DNA of 64,000 nucleotides from assembly GCF_016889705.1 (NCBI RefSeq), contig NZ_CP069526.1, positions 4,092,001-4,156,000 of the forward strand. Direction: 5' to 3'. Shown here in pieces: positions 1 to 10,893 of the stretch (positions are counted from its first letter, which is position 1; every line of letters begins with the position of its first letter). Origin of the DNA: Amycolatopsis sp. FDAARGOS 1241. GTDB taxonomy: Bacteria; Actinomycetota; Actinomycetes; Mycobacteriales; Pseudonocardiaceae. The translations under genes were made by a program, and so were the position numbers. Below the pieces are notes generated by a model. It worked only from the letters and a program-made list of their open reading frames with translations, was not told where the DNA came from and ran no database searches.

Positions 1-1671
<1,671 letters not shown>

Positions 1672-1673
1672 CC

Positions 1674-2441
1674 TCAGCTCACCCATCCGGTCATGACGGA
1701 AATCGGTACGATCAGGAACCCGGCGGTGATCACCACGGCGAGCACGGTGCCGACGGTTTTGATCGTGTGGTCCTTGGTCGCGCTCCTGATGCCGAGCGTC
1801 TGCGCGGCGCTCCAGAAGCCGTGGTTGATGTGCAGCCCGAGCATCAGCAGGGCCACGATGTAGATGACGTTGACCCACCAGACCTGGAAGTCGGCGACGA
1901 CGTTGTGGTAAGGCTCGTCGCGCACGAAGTCCTGGTTGGCCACGCCGACGGTCAGGTCCAGGATGTGCCACACGATGTACACGGCGAGCGTCGCGCCGCC
2001 CCACCGCATCGTGTGCGTCGCGAAGCTGGCGCGCGGGCGCTGACCGTGGACGTAGCGCACCGGGCGCGCGCGACGGTCGCGTTTGGACAGTTGCACCGCG
2101 GCCGTGACGTGCAGCACGAGTGCGACGATCAGCGCCGTGCGCTGCACCCACAGGTACCAGGAACTGTGCAGCGCCGGTTCGCCGATCGTGCGCAGCCAGG
2201 CCGCGTAGTGGTTGAAGTCCTCGGGGCCGAAGAAGATCTTCAGGTTGCCGGCCATGTGCGCGAGCAAGAAGACGACGAACAGCAGTCCGGTCGCCGCCAT
2301 CACGACCTTCTTGCCGATCGTCGATTCCCAGAAGAGCCGCACCGCCGGGCGTTTTCGCCGCGCGGTGGCGAGTTGACTTGCCACGGCTTCGACGTTAAGG
2401 CCGGTCCGACGAGAGGGCAAACACATCCTTCCTCTTGTCAT
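1674..2441 (-). CDS. sdhC: succinate dehydrogenase cytochrome b subunit
   Basis: Single membrane anchor of a two-heme (b558-type) succinate dehydrogenase, upstream of sdhA in one operon. The product of up to 255 aa has five hydrophobic segments. Candidate heme histidines are in [29 protein letters not shown] and [10 protein letters not shown]. The start is uncertain. ATG at 2441 or 2426 lacks a well-spaced ribosome site. A GTG at 2384 would give a protein starting just before the conserved region [17 protein letters not shown]. The gene is divergent from the LysR gene at 2467, so the promoters must overlap if the long start is used. Confidence 0.9.
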   Translation of the reverse strand: MTRGRMCLPSRRTGLNVEAVASQLATARRKRPAVRLFWESTIGKKVVMAATGLLFVVFLLAHMAGNLKIFFGPEDFNHYAAWLRTIGEPALHSSWYLWVQRTALIVALVLHVTAAVQLSKRDRRARPVRYVHGQRPRASFATHTMRWGGATLAVYIVWHILDLTVGVANQDFVRDEPYHNVVADFQVWWVNVIYIVALLMLGLHINHGFWSAAQTLGIRSATKDHTIKTVGTVLAVVITAGFLIVPISVMTGWVS

Positions 2442-2466
2442 GAGAGGAACCGCCTATGATGGGTGC

Positions 2467-3396
2467 ATGCAGTTCCAGCAGCTGTCGTACTTCGTCGCGG
2501 TGGCGGAGACCCGGCACTTCACCCGGGCGGCCGAACAAGCCCGGGTCGCGCAACCGTCGCTGTCGCAACAGATCCGTGCGCTCGAGCGCGACGTGGGCGC
2601 CACCCTGTTCCACCGCGTCCGCGGCAACGTGACGCTGACCGAGGCCGGCGAGACGCTGCTGCCGATCGCGCGGCGCATCCTGGCCGAGACCGAGGCGGCC
2701 TACCGCGCGATCCGGGAGCTCGACGAGCTCGGCCGCGGCCGGGTCCGGCTCGGTGCGACGCCGAGCTTGTGCACGGGCCTGCTGCCCGTGATGCTCGCCG
2801 CCTTCCGCCGCGCCTACCCCGGCATCGAACTCGTGCTGCACGAAAGCGGTTCGCGCAACTTGCAGACCGAGCTGTCGGAAGGCGCGCTCGACCTCGCGAT
2901 GATCGTCGACAGCCGGGTGCGCGACGACCGGCACCTCGAAAGCACCCCGCTGTTCGTCGAAGAGCTGGTGGTGATCTCGCCGAAGGACGCGCCGGCCCCG
3001 GCCCGCGGCCGGCTCCCGATCCGCGAGCTGGCCGACCGCCCGTTGGTGATGTTCCGCCGGGGCTACGACCTGCGGGAGGCGACGGTGAACGCCTGCCGTG
3101 CCGAAGGGTTCGACCCGGTCTTCGCGATCGAGGGCGGCGAGATGGACGCCGTGCTGGAGCTCGTGCAGGCGGGCATCGGGCTGGCCGTGGTGCCGAGCAC
3201 GGTGGTGGGCGAGCGGTTCCGGATGACGCAGTTCACCGAACCCGGCCTGAGCCGCGTCGTCCGGCTGGCGTATCGCCGCGACGTCGAGCTGCCCCGGGCC
3301 GCGCGGGCGCTGCAGGAGGCGATTGTCCGGTTCCTCCGGGCCGAAAGTGGGCTCGGTCACCTCCCGGCGGGCATCCGCTCGCTCGTCGGCCGCTGA
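2467..3396 (+). CDS. LysR-family transcriptional regulator
   Basis: A 309-aa LysR-type regulator. The N-terminal winged HTH shows HFTRAAEQARVAQPSLSQQ (about 17-35) and is followed by a LysR substrate-binding domain. ATG at 2467 gives the canonical beginning MQFQQLSYFVAVAE. It is divergently transcribed from sdhC with only about 25-80 bp between, depending on the sdhC start, which suggests that it controls the sdh operon and itself. The effector is not predictable from sequence. Confidence 0.88.
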   Translation: MQFQQLSYFVAVAETRHFTRAAEQARVAQPSLSQQIRALERDVGATLFHRVRGNVTLTEAGETLLPIARRILAETEAAYRAIRELDELGRGRVRLGATPSLCTGLLPVMLAAFRRAYPGIELVLHESGSRNLQTELSEGALDLAMIVDSRVRDDRHLESTPLFVEELVVISPKDAPAPARGRLPIRELADRPLVMFRRGYDLREATVNACRAEGFDPVFAIEGGEMDAVLELVQAGIGLAVVPSTVVGERFRMTQFTEPGLSRVVRLAYRRDVELPRAARALQEAIVRFLRAESGLGHLPAGIRSLVGR

Positions 3397-3435
3397 ACGC
3401 GGCATGATCATCTCAGCCGAGGACGGGAGCGGGCG

Positions 3436-4344
3436 ATGGCGGGTGCGCTGAACGAGCAGTCGGCGGTGCGGGTGCTGGAGATCGCCGGCGTGCGGTTCAC
3501 CTACGTGGTGGACGGCGCGATGGCGATGGTGCGCAAGGCGTTCTTCGGCGGGGTGCCGGATTCGTATTGGACGGAGCACCCGGAGGCGCTCGACGCGCAG
3601 GGCCGCGTCGCGATGTCCGCCGGTGGCCTGCTCGTCGAACGCGACGGCGAGGTGTTCCTGGTCGACGCCGGCCTCGGGGACGTCCGCAGCCCGGTACTCG
3701 TCGAGGGGGAGACAGTCGGCTACTGCGACTCCGGCGCGCTGCCCGAAACGCTCTCGGCCCTCGGACACCGGCCCGAAGACATCGAGGCGGTCGCGTTCAC
3801 GCACCTGCACGTCGACCACACTGGCTGGGCCTTTTCCGGCGGCCGCAGGTTCTTCCCAGCGGCGGCCTACCTGGTGGCGGGCGCCGAGTGGGCGCCGCAC
3901 GAGCGCGGCGAGCTTATCCCCGGCGCCCCGGCGCGCGGCGACGTCATCGAGCCGCTGGCCGGCTCGCACCGGCTCATCGCCGACGGCGAGGAGGTTTTCC
4001 CGGGCGTGCGCGCCGTCGTGACGCCCGGCCACAGCCCGGGCCACACCTCCTACCTCGTCGACGCCGGCGCCCAGCGCGTCCTCGCGTTCGGCGACGTCTT
4101 CCACCTCCCGGCCCAGCTCACCCACCCCGATTGGCCGTCGCGCCCCGACGTCGACACGGCCGGTGTTCTGGCGGCGCGCAGCCGCATCGTCACCGAACTC
4201 GAGCAGCCGGGGACGATCGGCTTCGCGTTCCACTTCGGGGACCAGGCCTTCGGCCGCGTCACCCGGGGTGCCGACGGATTGCGGTACTGGGAGCCGGTCG
4301 AGGCGGAGGCGGTGCTGCCGGCACCGCGAGTGCTCACGGACTGA
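3436..4344 (+). CDS. metallo-beta-lactamase-fold hydrolase
   Basis: A 302-aa MBL-fold hydrolase. The zinc motif is FTHLHVDHTGW (His123, His125, Asp127, His128). Further metal-site elements are VVTPGHSPGHTSY, AFGDVFH and, near the C-terminus, FHFGD. A GGGAG ribosome site precedes ATG 3436. There is no signal peptide, so it is cytoplasmic. It sits between the sdh-linked LysR and the first OxlT-like transporter. A thioesterase or lactonase role in the oxalate cluster is possible but only guessed from position. Confidence 0.82.
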   Translation: MAGALNEQSAVRVLEIAGVRFTYVVDGAMAMVRKAFFGGVPDSYWTEHPEALDAQGRVAMSAGGLLVERDGEVFLVDAGLGDVRSPVLVEGETVGYCDSGALPETLSALGHRPEDIEAVAFTHLHVDHTGWAFSGGRRFFPAAAYLVAGAEWAPHERGELIPGAPARGDVIEPLAGSHRLIADGEEVFPGVRAVVTPGHSPGHTSYLVDAGAQRVLAFGDVFHLPAQLTHPDWPSRPDVDTAGVLAARSRIVTELEQPGTIGFAFHFGDQAFGRVTRGADGLRYWEPVEAEAVLPAPRVLTD

Positions 4345-4408
4345 GTTCCGCCCGCCGGGGTACGGCCGTGGACAGGCGAAAGCACGGGTGCTATAACCGG
4401 ACTACTCC

Positions 4409-4421
4409 ATACTGCATACAA
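4409..4421 (+). promoter_or_regulatory. candidate GntR operator upstream of oxlT1
   Basis: ATACTGCATACAA lies 24 bp before ATG 4445. It matches ATACTGTATGCAA at 25592 in 11 of 13 positions, and its reverse strand carries the core GTATGCA found at three other cluster promoters. The core is nearly palindromic (TGYATRCA), as usual for FCD-type GntR regulators. The assignment to the GntR encoded at 24618 is inference. Confidence 0.55.
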
Positions 4422-4444
4422 CATCCAGTCGAGTGGGTGACGCC

Positions 4445-5800
4445 ATGTCCGAGCCCTTGACCACGCCCGCAGTGCGGGAACTGCTGGACGTCTACGGACG
4501 CCGCTACCGGGTCGGCGAGAGCGATCTGGAGCTGCTCGGCCGGCCGCGCAGCTGGATGCTCTGGCTCAGCGGCGCGGCGATGTTCGCGGCCGGGCTGCAG
4601 CAGTACGGGTTCGGCGCCATCGCGCCCGTGCTGACGGGCGCGCATGGCTGGACGTTCACCGAAGTCGTGGTGTCGCTGGCGGTGTGGGCGGTGGCGCAGG
4701 CCAGCGTCGTGTTCCCGGTGGCCTGGCTGCGCGACCGCGGCCGGCTGTCGCCGCAGGCGGCCGTGGTGCTGGGCGGCCTGTTGTGCGCGATCGGGCTCGT
4801 GACGCTCGGCCACGCGACGAGCCTCGCGGTCGTGTTCGCCGGCTACTCGCTGCTCGGCGGCATCGGCACCGGGCTCGTCTACGGCACGTGCGTGGGCGCC
4901 GTGATGCGCTGGTTCCCCGACCGCGCAGCCACGCGCGTCGGCGCGGTGAGCGGTGCGTTCGCCTACGGGAGCGTGCCGTTCGTGCTCGTCGCCGGGTTCG
5001 CGCTGACCGCCGGCAACCGCGCGGTGCTGCTCGACGTCACGGCGGCGGTCGTGCTCATCGTGGTCGCGGGTTCGGGCGTGCTGCTGCGCTACCCGCCGCA
5101 GCACTGGTGGCCGGCCGGCGCGCCGGACCCGCGCGAGTGGGCGCGCGACAAGGTGCGCAACCGCAGCGTGTCCGCCAATCGCCCGGCCATCCGCCACTAC
5201 CGCCCGGCCGAACTGCTGCGCTGCGGCACCACCCTCGCCCTTTACCTCACGGTGGTGCTCGCCGCCGCCGTGCTGCTGTTCGACCTCGCCTACCTCGCCA
5301 CGTTCGTCGCGGAACGCGGTGGTGGCACCGGCCTCGCGGCGGTCGCGCTCGCGGTGCTGGCCGGCCTCACCGGCACCGGGCGCGTGCTGCTCGGGTGGCT
5401 GTCCGACCGGCTGGGCCGCCGCCGGATCCTGCAGGTGGCCCTGATCGCCGGTGCGGTCGGGCAGTTCGTGCTGTTCTACTCCGGCGAGCACCGCCACGCC
5501 GTGGGCCTCGTGCTCGGCGCCGCGCTCGCGGGCCTGGGCAACGGGTGCTGCTACACACTGCTGACCGGGCTAGTGCGCGAGTACTTCGGCGAGGACTCGG
5601 CCCTGCAGAACTTCGGCGTCCTCTACAGCGCCAAGGCCGTCGGCGCCCTGCTCGGCATCGGGCTCGCCGCGCTGGTGGTCGCCGCGCACGGCTACTTCGG
5701 CGCCTTCGCGGCGGCCGGCGTCCTCAGCCTGGCCGGCGCCGTCCTCACCGGACGGCTCGCGCAGCCGGGCCGGCCCAAGTCCCTGCTCCCCGCGCGCTGA
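4445..5800 (+). CDS. OFA-family MFS transporter (oxalate/formate antiporter-like), copy 1
   Basis: A 451-aa major facilitator protein with twelve predicted membrane segments, of the oxalate:formate antiporter (OxlT) type. The N-terminus, YRVGESDLELLGRPRSWMLWL, parallels YRIGESPRDLMGRSRSWMVWL (shown only to mark the homology) of the second copy at 23147. The mid-protein motifs GTGLVYGTCVGAVMRWFPDR and LLGWLSDRLGRRR are typical MFS loops. ATG 4445 is preferred over an in-frame GTG at 4433. A candidate GntR operator lies just upstream. The next gene, fdhD, begins 16 nt downstream, so transporter and formate dehydrogenase maturation look co-expressed. Oxalate as substrate is inferred from family and context; formate or another small acid is possible. 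Confidence 0.85.
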   Translation: MSEPLTTPAVRELLDVYGRRYRVGESDLELLGRPRSWMLWLSGAAMFAAGLQQYGFGAIAPVLTGAHGWTFTEVVVSLAVWAVAQASVVFPVAWLRDRGRLSPQAAVVLGGLLCAIGLVTLGHATSLAVVFAGYSLLGGIGTGLVYGTCVGAVMRWFPDRAATRVGAVSGAFAYGSVPFVLVAGFALTAGNRAVLLDVTAAVVLIVVAGSGVLLRYPPQHWWPAGAPDPREWARDKVRNRSVSANRPAIRHYRPAELLRCGTTLALYLTVVLAAAVLLFDLAYLATFVAERGGGTGLAAVALAVLAGLTGTGRVLLGWLSDRLGRRRILQVALIAGAVGQFVLFYSGEHRHAVGLVLGAALAGLGNGCCYTLLTGLVREYFGEDSALQNFGVLYSAKAVGALLGIGLAALVVAAHGYFGAFAAAGVLSLAGAVLTGRLAQPGRPKSLLPAR

Positions 5801-5816
5801 ACCCGGAGGTGGCCCC

Positions 5817-6668
5817 GTGGGCCGGATGACCAGCCGACGCCGCGTGTTCCGCGTCGTCGACGGAAACCTGACGATGCGTCCCGACACGCTCAGCGCCGAG
5901 GAGCCGCTGGAGATCCGCGTGGCCGGCCGCGCGCTCACCATCACCATGCGCACGCCCGGCAGCGATTTCGACCTCGCGGCGGGCTTCCTCGTCGGCGAGG
6001 GCATCGTGAGCCAGGGCGCCGACGTGGCGGGTATCCGCTACTGCGCGTGGGCCACAGTGGACGGTTCGAACACCTACAACATCGTCGACGTCCTCCTGCG
6101 CGACGGCGTCCCGCTGCCCGACCCGTCGATCGAGCGCACCTTCTACACCACGTCCTCGTGCGGCCTGTGCGGCAAGGCGAGCCTCGACGCCGTGCGCACC
6201 ACGGTGCCGTGGCCGGTCGAGGACGACCCCCTCTCGGCGAGCCCCGGCCTGCTCGCGGGGCTGCCCGACGCGCTGCGCGCGGCCCAGCAGGTCTTCGACC
6301 GCACCGGCGGCCTGCACGCGGCCGGGCTGTTCGACGGCACGGGCCGGCTCCTGTGTGTGCGCGAGGACGTCGGCCGTCACAACGCCGTGGACAAAGTCGC
6401 GGGCTGGGCCGCGCGGGAAGGCCGGCTCCCGCTCGCCGGCACGGTGCTGATGGTGAGCGGACGGGCGTCGTTCGAGCTGGTCCAGAAGGCCGCGATGGCG
6501 GGGATCCCGTTGCTGGCGGCGGTTTCCGCGCCGTCGTCGCTCGCGGTGGAGCTGGCCGAGGAGCTCGGCCTCACCCTCGTCGGGTTCCTGCGCGGCTCCT
6601 CGATGAACGTCTACACGCGCGCCGACCGGCTGGGCCTGCACGACCCGCGGCAGCTCGTCGGCCACTGA
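5817..6668 (+). CDS. fdhD: formate dehydrogenase accessory sulfurtransferase FdhD
   Basis: FdhD passes sulfur to the molybdenum cofactor of formate dehydrogenase and is needed for its activity. The 283-aa product has the conserved SSCGLCGK motif (Cys115, Cys118) and DVGRHNAVDK. GTG at 5817 is chosen because GGAGGT at 5805-5810 is correctly spaced; ATG 5826 is too far from it. The partner is the Mo-dependent formate dehydrogenase at 26652-31340, about 20 kb away. A broken NAD-dependent formate dehydrogenase, a different and metal-free family that would not need FdhD, follows immediately. Confidence 0.95.
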   Translation: MGRMTSRRRVFRVVDGNLTMRPDTLSAEEPLEIRVAGRALTITMRTPGSDFDLAAGFLVGEGIVSQGADVAGIRYCAWATVDGSNTYNIVDVLLRDGVPLPDPSIERTFYTTSSCGLCGKASLDAVRTTVPWPVEDDPLSASPGLLAGLPDALRAAQQVFDRTGGLHAAGLFDGTGRLLCVREDVGRHNAVDKVAGWAAREGRLPLAGTVLMVSGRASFELVQKAAMAGIPLLAAVSAPSSLAVELAEELGLTLVGFLRGSSMNVYTRADRLGLHDPRQLVGH

Positions 6669-6766
6669 GCCCGCTCGGGTGCCCGCACCGCGGCGGGCAC
6701 GCGCGCACGGGGAAACCCCCTTCGCCACGGGGCAGTCGTGGCGGAGGGGCCCTGCTTTGGCCGAGC

Positions 6767-7411
6767 TCAGCGGTTCGTGGAACACGCGTGCGCCCCGGCG
6801 CCGGCCAGGGTGCCGCCGTCGACGATCAGGTACTCATGGGGGATCGGCGTGCCCGCGAACCACGATTCGAGGATTCGCGTGTGCCCGCCGCGTACCGGGC
6901 CTGGGCCGAGAGCGTGGAGCCCGAGGTGTGGGGCGTCATGCCGTGGTGGGGCATGGTGCGCCACGCTTCATTGCGGGTAGTTGCGCACCTGGGCGAGGAC
7001 CGTCATCACGACGTGCTCGGCCACGCCGACGCTGTCGGCGTAGGTGACTTCCGCGACGGTCACGCCGTGCGCGATGGCCGCATCGAGGTCCGTGTGGTCC
7101 GAACCGATGCCGGCGGTGATCACGAGCTTGAGGTTCTTCGCCTTCTCGAACCGCTCCGGGGTGAGGTAGGCGGGCCAGAACGGCTGAAAGATCACGACAT
7201 CCGCGTCGGGCAGCTCCTCGTGTCGAACACCGAGCCTGCGCGGTCCTTGTCGGACGTGACGACCGGCCGGTGGCCCCGGTTCTCCAGGAACTCGCGCAGG
7301 CCGAGCTCACCCGAGACTCGGCGGGTACCCCAAGACCTACGCGCGACGATCTGCCCCGCCTCGGCGGCTACCCCGGCGGGCAGACCCTCGCGTCCCCGAA
7401 GGCGCTCGACA
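6767..7411 (-). pseudogene. NAD-dependent formate dehydrogenase remnant, deleted and partly inverted
   Basis: Pieces of a D-2-hydroxyacid-dehydrogenase-type formate dehydrogenase. On the minus strand from about 7320: [20 protein letters not shown], then after a frameshift near 7220 [19 protein letters not shown] and [15 protein letters not shown] up to VRNYP (about 6975). There it jumps directly to AWRTMPHHGMTPHTSGSTL, keeping the catalytic-His motif. Another frameshift near 6870 leads to HEYLIVDGGTLAGAGAHA and a stop at 6767. About 150 central residues, with the Rossmann glycine loop and the catalytic Arg, are gone. The N-terminal part (GYPKTYA, RDDLPRLGGYPGGQTLASPK) is present but on the plus strand at 7322-7411, so it was inverted. 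The gene cannot make a functional enzyme. Confidence 0.88.
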
Positions 7412-8243
7412 GAGGCACCGGATCCCGGTCGGCGAGCACGAGCCCGATCTGCGGCGGCCGCGCCGGGTTCTCCAGGGGCACGACGCGCATGCCCGGAGGT
7501 ACCCCCGACATGTGCGGCCAGGCGTGCGAGATGACGCTGGACCACCGGCGTGCGGCGACGTGCGCGGACAGCCCTGACACGGTATCGGGCTCGATCGCCG
7601 GGACGACCGACGCGCCGGCGGCGGCGCAGAACCCGTCGAGGATCCGGCGGTTGCGCAGCTGAGAGCCCAGCAGGCACAGCGGCACGGTCGCCGCCTCGGC
7701 CCACCGCACGCGCGGCCGGTCGGCGAGCTCACCGTTCTCGGGCGTCGGGAGCAGGTAGCGCTTTTCGCAGAGCGGGACCGTCCGGACGGCGCCCAGCTCC
7801 TCGTGGTCCACATAGGTCAGCGCGATGTCCAGTTCGAACTCCGCCGGCCGGCGCATGATCTCCCGTGAGGACAGCGATTCCGGCGTGACGCGCGCGTGCG
7901 GGTGGCGTTCGCAGAACGGCGTCGTCAGCAGCGTCGCGGGCGTCAGCGACGTCGGGATGGTGCCGACTCGCAGCACACCGGAGAGACTGCTGCGCATCGT
8001 GGAGAGGTCCTGGCGCAGCGCGTCGCACTCGGCGAGGATGCGGTGGCCCGACAGCAGCACCCGCTTGCCTTCGGGCGTGGGTCCTTCGAACCGCCGGCCC
8101 CCGCGCACGATGGGCACGCCCAGTTCGTGTTCGAGCTTGCGGATCGCGGCCGAGAGCGAGGGCTGCGAGACGTGACACGCGTCGGCCCGGGCGAAGTGCC
8201 GTTCCCGGGCCAGGGCGACGAGGTGCTCCAGTTGGCGTAGCAG
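7412..8243 (-). pseudogene. LysR-family regulator, damaged at both ends
   Basis: A LysR reading frame runs from about 8243: LRQLEHLVALARERHFARAD, HVSQPSLSAAIRKLEHELG, then a normal effector domain ending near GLVLADRDPVPL. No ATG or GTG exists at the proper start. The GGAGG with ATG at 8253 reads in another frame, so a start-proximal frameshift is likely. At the C-terminus the frame runs into the antisense of the inverted formate dehydrogenase fragment, replacing the last residues. It was probably the regulator of the neighbouring dead NAD-formate dehydrogenase. Residual function through an unusual CTG start cannot be excluded. Confidence 0.6.
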
Positions 8244-8358
8244 CGCAGTTCATCCTCCCGCGGGCGAGCCCGCCCCGGACAGATCGATCCGGACGATCCG
8301 GTTGCCCGCCGCGCGGTTCGGGCGGAGGCTGGTGATCCGGCCCGGAGGAGGGGCAGCG

Positions 8359-8967
8359 ATGGGGACGGCGTACCTGCACGCGGTGGCATCACTGGACGGC
8401 TACATCGCCGACGAGCACGACGACGTGGGGCGGCTGCACGAGTGGTACTTCAGCGGTGACCACCCGCTCGTCGAGGACGACCACGCCGAAGTGCACGGCG
8501 GCGCGCCGTTCCGCGTCTCGACGGCTTCGGCCGAGTACGTGCGGGGGCTGTGGGCGCGGCAGAAGGTGCCGGTCGTCGGGCGGCACCAGTTCGACCTGAC
8601 CAACGGCTGGGAGGGCCACCCGCCCGCGAGCGACCACGTCGTGGTCGTGTCGCACCGGCCGTGGCCGGTGCGCTGGCACCCGGAGGCGCCGTACCACTTC
8701 GCCGGTTCGGTGGCCGAGGGCCTCGCCCGGGCGCGCGAGCCGGCCGGGGACGGCGACATCGGCGTGGGCGCCGGTGACGTCGGCGGGCAGGCGCTGGCGC
8801 AGGGCCTCGTCGACCACGTCGCGATCGACGTCGTGCCGGTCGTCTTCGGCCGGGGCAAGCCGTACTTCGGTGCCTTCGCCGACGGACACTCGATGCTCGG
8901 TGATCCGGACGTCGTCGTGCCGGGCGACGGGGTGCTGCACCTGCGTTATCCCGTGCGCCGGGGCTAG
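8359..8967 (+). CDS. dihydrofolate reductase-family protein (RibD C-terminal domain)
   Basis: A 202-aa protein of the DHFR/RibD C-terminal family. It starts with YLHAVASLDGYIADEHDDVG and ends with the typical strand region VVPVVFGRGKPYFGAF. GGAGGAGGGG precedes ATG 8359. The substrate is unknown; such proteins are usually small NADPH-dependent reductases. Its stop codon TAG (8965-8967) lies inside the CTAG target of the first insertion element, so the insertions left the gene intact but separated it from whatever followed. Confidence 0.8.
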   Translation: MGTAYLHAVASLDGYIADEHDDVGRLHEWYFSGDHPLVEDDHAEVHGGAPFRVSTASAEYVRGLWARQKVPVVGRHQFDLTNGWEGHPPASDHVVVVSHRPWPVRWHPEAPYHFAGSVAEGLARAREPAGDGDIGVGAGDVGGQALAQGLVDHVAIDVVPVVFGRGKPYFGAFADGHSMLGDPDVVVPGDGVLHLRYPVRRG

Positions 8968-10338
8968 TACTCCAGCCGCACTTCGTGATATTTGTGCTGT
9001 CTTCGCTGGTGGTGGCTGGTCTTCGCGCGGTGTTGGTGACGTCGTCGCCAGTGTGACCAGGTCAGGATCGGACGCCAGTGTGGTGCGGTGTGGATCAGAT
9101 GTGCCAGCAGACGGCGGACTTCGCCGAGGGTGAGCGGGATGAGGCCGCGGCCAGGACTTTTGGGGACACCGCTGCCGTGACCGCGAGGTAGGTGTGCGCA
9201 AGCATGGCCAGGGTGATGTGGCGATACCAGGCGTCGTAACGCCGGACTTGGTAGTGGTCAAGGCCGACTTCGTTCTTGGCGGTCTGGAAGCATTCCTCGA
9301 TGGCCCAGCGGGCCCCCGCGACCCGGATCAGCTCCTCGTCCGGCGTGGTCGCGGGGGCGCAGCACAGGTAGTAGGCGAGTTCGGGTTCCACTCCGGTGCG
9401 GGTGATCTGGCGACGGACGAGCAGGCGTCGAGTCCACCCGTCGGGGGTGTGCTCGCCGATCGTGGGGATCGTGGCGGTGGCCCAGTCGTAGAGTCGTGGT
9501 CCTTTGGCGCCGTCACCCGCCGAGCGGCGTTTCCAGATCTCGGGTGGTGCCTGGGCGACGAGGTGATCCGCTCGTGCGGTGGCGAAGCCGCCGGCGGGCA
9601 AGGGCTGACTGCGGGGGACGGCGACCACGTAGCCGATGTTTCGCTGTTCCAGCCAGGATCGGAACTTGTTGTCCTGGCCGTACGCCTCGTCAGCGGTCAC
9701 CCATCGTGCGGGGACACCGGCCGCGAACGCGCGGGCGAGCATCGCTTTGGCCAGCGTGGTCTTCGTCGCGAACTCGACCTCGTCCGGCACCGCCGCGTCG
9801 CGACAACGCTCGCGGTCGGCGATCCAGGATTTCGGCAGATATAGCTCGCGATCGACGAGAGTGCGTCCTTTCGTTGTGGTGTAGGCGAGGAACACGCCGA
9901 GTTGGCAGTTCTCGATCCGGCCCGCGGTCCCGGAGTACTGCCGCTGCACCCCGGCGGATTTGGTGCCCTTCTTGAGGAATCCGGTCTCGTCCACGACCAG
10001 GACACCGTCCGGGCCGCCGAGGTGTTCCACGGCATAGGCCCGCACGTCGTCGCGGACACCGTCGGCATCCCAGGCGGCGGCGTTGAGCAGCCGCTGCATG
10101 CCATCCGGGGTTGTGTCTCCCGCGATCTCGGCCAGGGTCCAGCCGTTCTTGTCCGCCAACGGCGCTAACAAGCCTCGCACGTAAGCGCGGGCACGTCGGC
10201 GAGGCTCGGCCCGGAAGAACCGGCCTGCCACCCGCCCGAACAACCCCTCCAGGCCCGCCGCCCACGCCGAGACGTCTTCATCCACCCACACAAGACCGAG
10301 AACCTATCAGAGCAAGATCACGAAGTGCGGCTGGAGTA
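8968..10338 (-). mobile_element. IS701-family insertion sequence
   Basis: A 1371-bp element with perfect 22-bp terminal inverted repeats at 8968-8989 and 10317-10338; each end begins TACTCCAGCCGCACTTCG when read inward. CTAG at 8964-8967 and 10339-10342 is the target duplication, agreeing with the 4-bp YTAR duplications of the IS701 family. One transposase gene fills the element. Intact ends and an intact gene suggest a recent insertion. Confidence 0.93.
9095..10291 (-). CDS. IS701-family transposase
   Basis: A 398-aa DDE transposase, apparently complete. The acidic residues are visible in LVVDETGFLKKG, VTADEAYGQDNKFR and WAIEECFQTAKNEVGLDHY. The last motif (E, then QxxK and GLDHYQVR) is characteristic of the family. 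It probably starts at GTG 10291, just inside the right inverted repeat. It shares no sequence with the two elements beside it. Confidence 0.93.
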   Translation of the reverse strand: MWVDEDVSAWAAGLEGLFGRVAGRFFRAEPRRRARAYVRGLLAPLADKNGWTLAEIAGDTTPDGMQRLLNAAAWDADGVRDDVRAYAVEHLGGPDGVLVVDETGFLKKGTKSAGVQRQYSGTAGRIENCQLGVFLAYTTTKGRTLVDRELYLPKSWIADRERCRDAAVPDEVEFATKTTLAKAMLARAFAAGVPARWVTADEAYGQDNKFRSWLEQRNIGYVVAVPRSQPLPAGGFATARADHLVAQAPPEIWKRRSAGDGAKGPRLYDWATATIPTIGEHTPDGWTRRLLVRRQITRTGVEPELAYYLCCAPATTPDEELIRVAGARWAIEECFQTAKNEVGLDHYQVRRYDAWYRHITLAMLAHTYLAVTAAVSPKVLAAASSRSPSAKSAVCWHI

Positions 10339-10893
10339 CTAGAGCGTGTCCGACAATGTTTTGGTCCAGGTGATCACGGCATGAAGGACGACGGCGGAGC
10401 GGTAGACGATGGCCAACTTGTCATAGCGCGTGGCCAGGCCGCGCCATTGCTTGAGCAGGTTGAAGCCACGTTCGACCACATTGCGACCGCGGTAGTCGAC
10501 CGAATCGAACACCGGCGGACGGCCACCGCGTGAGCCACGGCGCTTCCGATGCCCGGCCTGGTCAGCGGGCTCGGGAATGACAGCGGTGATGCCGCGGGTA
10601 CGCAAATGCCGGCGGATCGCCCGTGATGAATACGCCTTGTCCGCCCGGAGCTGGTCGGGACGGGTGCGGGCCCGGCCGCGCCCGGCCCGGCGGATCCGCA
10701 GATGGCGCATCAGGTGCGCGAACATCGGAGCGTCCCCGGCCTGACCGGGACCGACCAGCGCCACCAGCGGACGGCCGCACCCGTCGACGAGGTGATGGAC
10801 CTTCGTGCTCCAGCCACCGCGGGAACGGCCGATCGCATGATCAGGCGGCTCGCTGCGCAGATCCGTGTAATTCGACCCAGCCCCCCGTGACAC
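10339..10893 (-). CDS. IS5-family transposase, second frame (OrfB)
   Basis: The C-terminal part of the same transposase in the +1 frame relative to OrfA. It shows DHAIGRSRGGWSTKVHHLVD, the second Asp in LRADKAYSSRAIRRHLR and the catalytic Glu in NVVERGFNLLKQWRGLATRY. The stop codon TAG is formed by the flanking CTAG. It is expected to be made as a fusion with OrfA by frameshifting in the G-run around 10881-10886, not from its own start. Confidence 0.85.
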   Translation of the reverse strand: MSRGAGSNYTDLRSEPPDHAIGRSRGGWSTKVHHLVDGCGRPLVALVGPGQAGDAPMFAHLMRHLRIRRAGRGRARTRPDQLRADKAYSSRAIRRHLRTRGITAVIPEPADQAGHRKRRGSRGGRPPVFDSVDYRGRNVVERGFNLLKQWRGLATRYDKLAIVYRSAVVLHAVITWTKTLSDTL

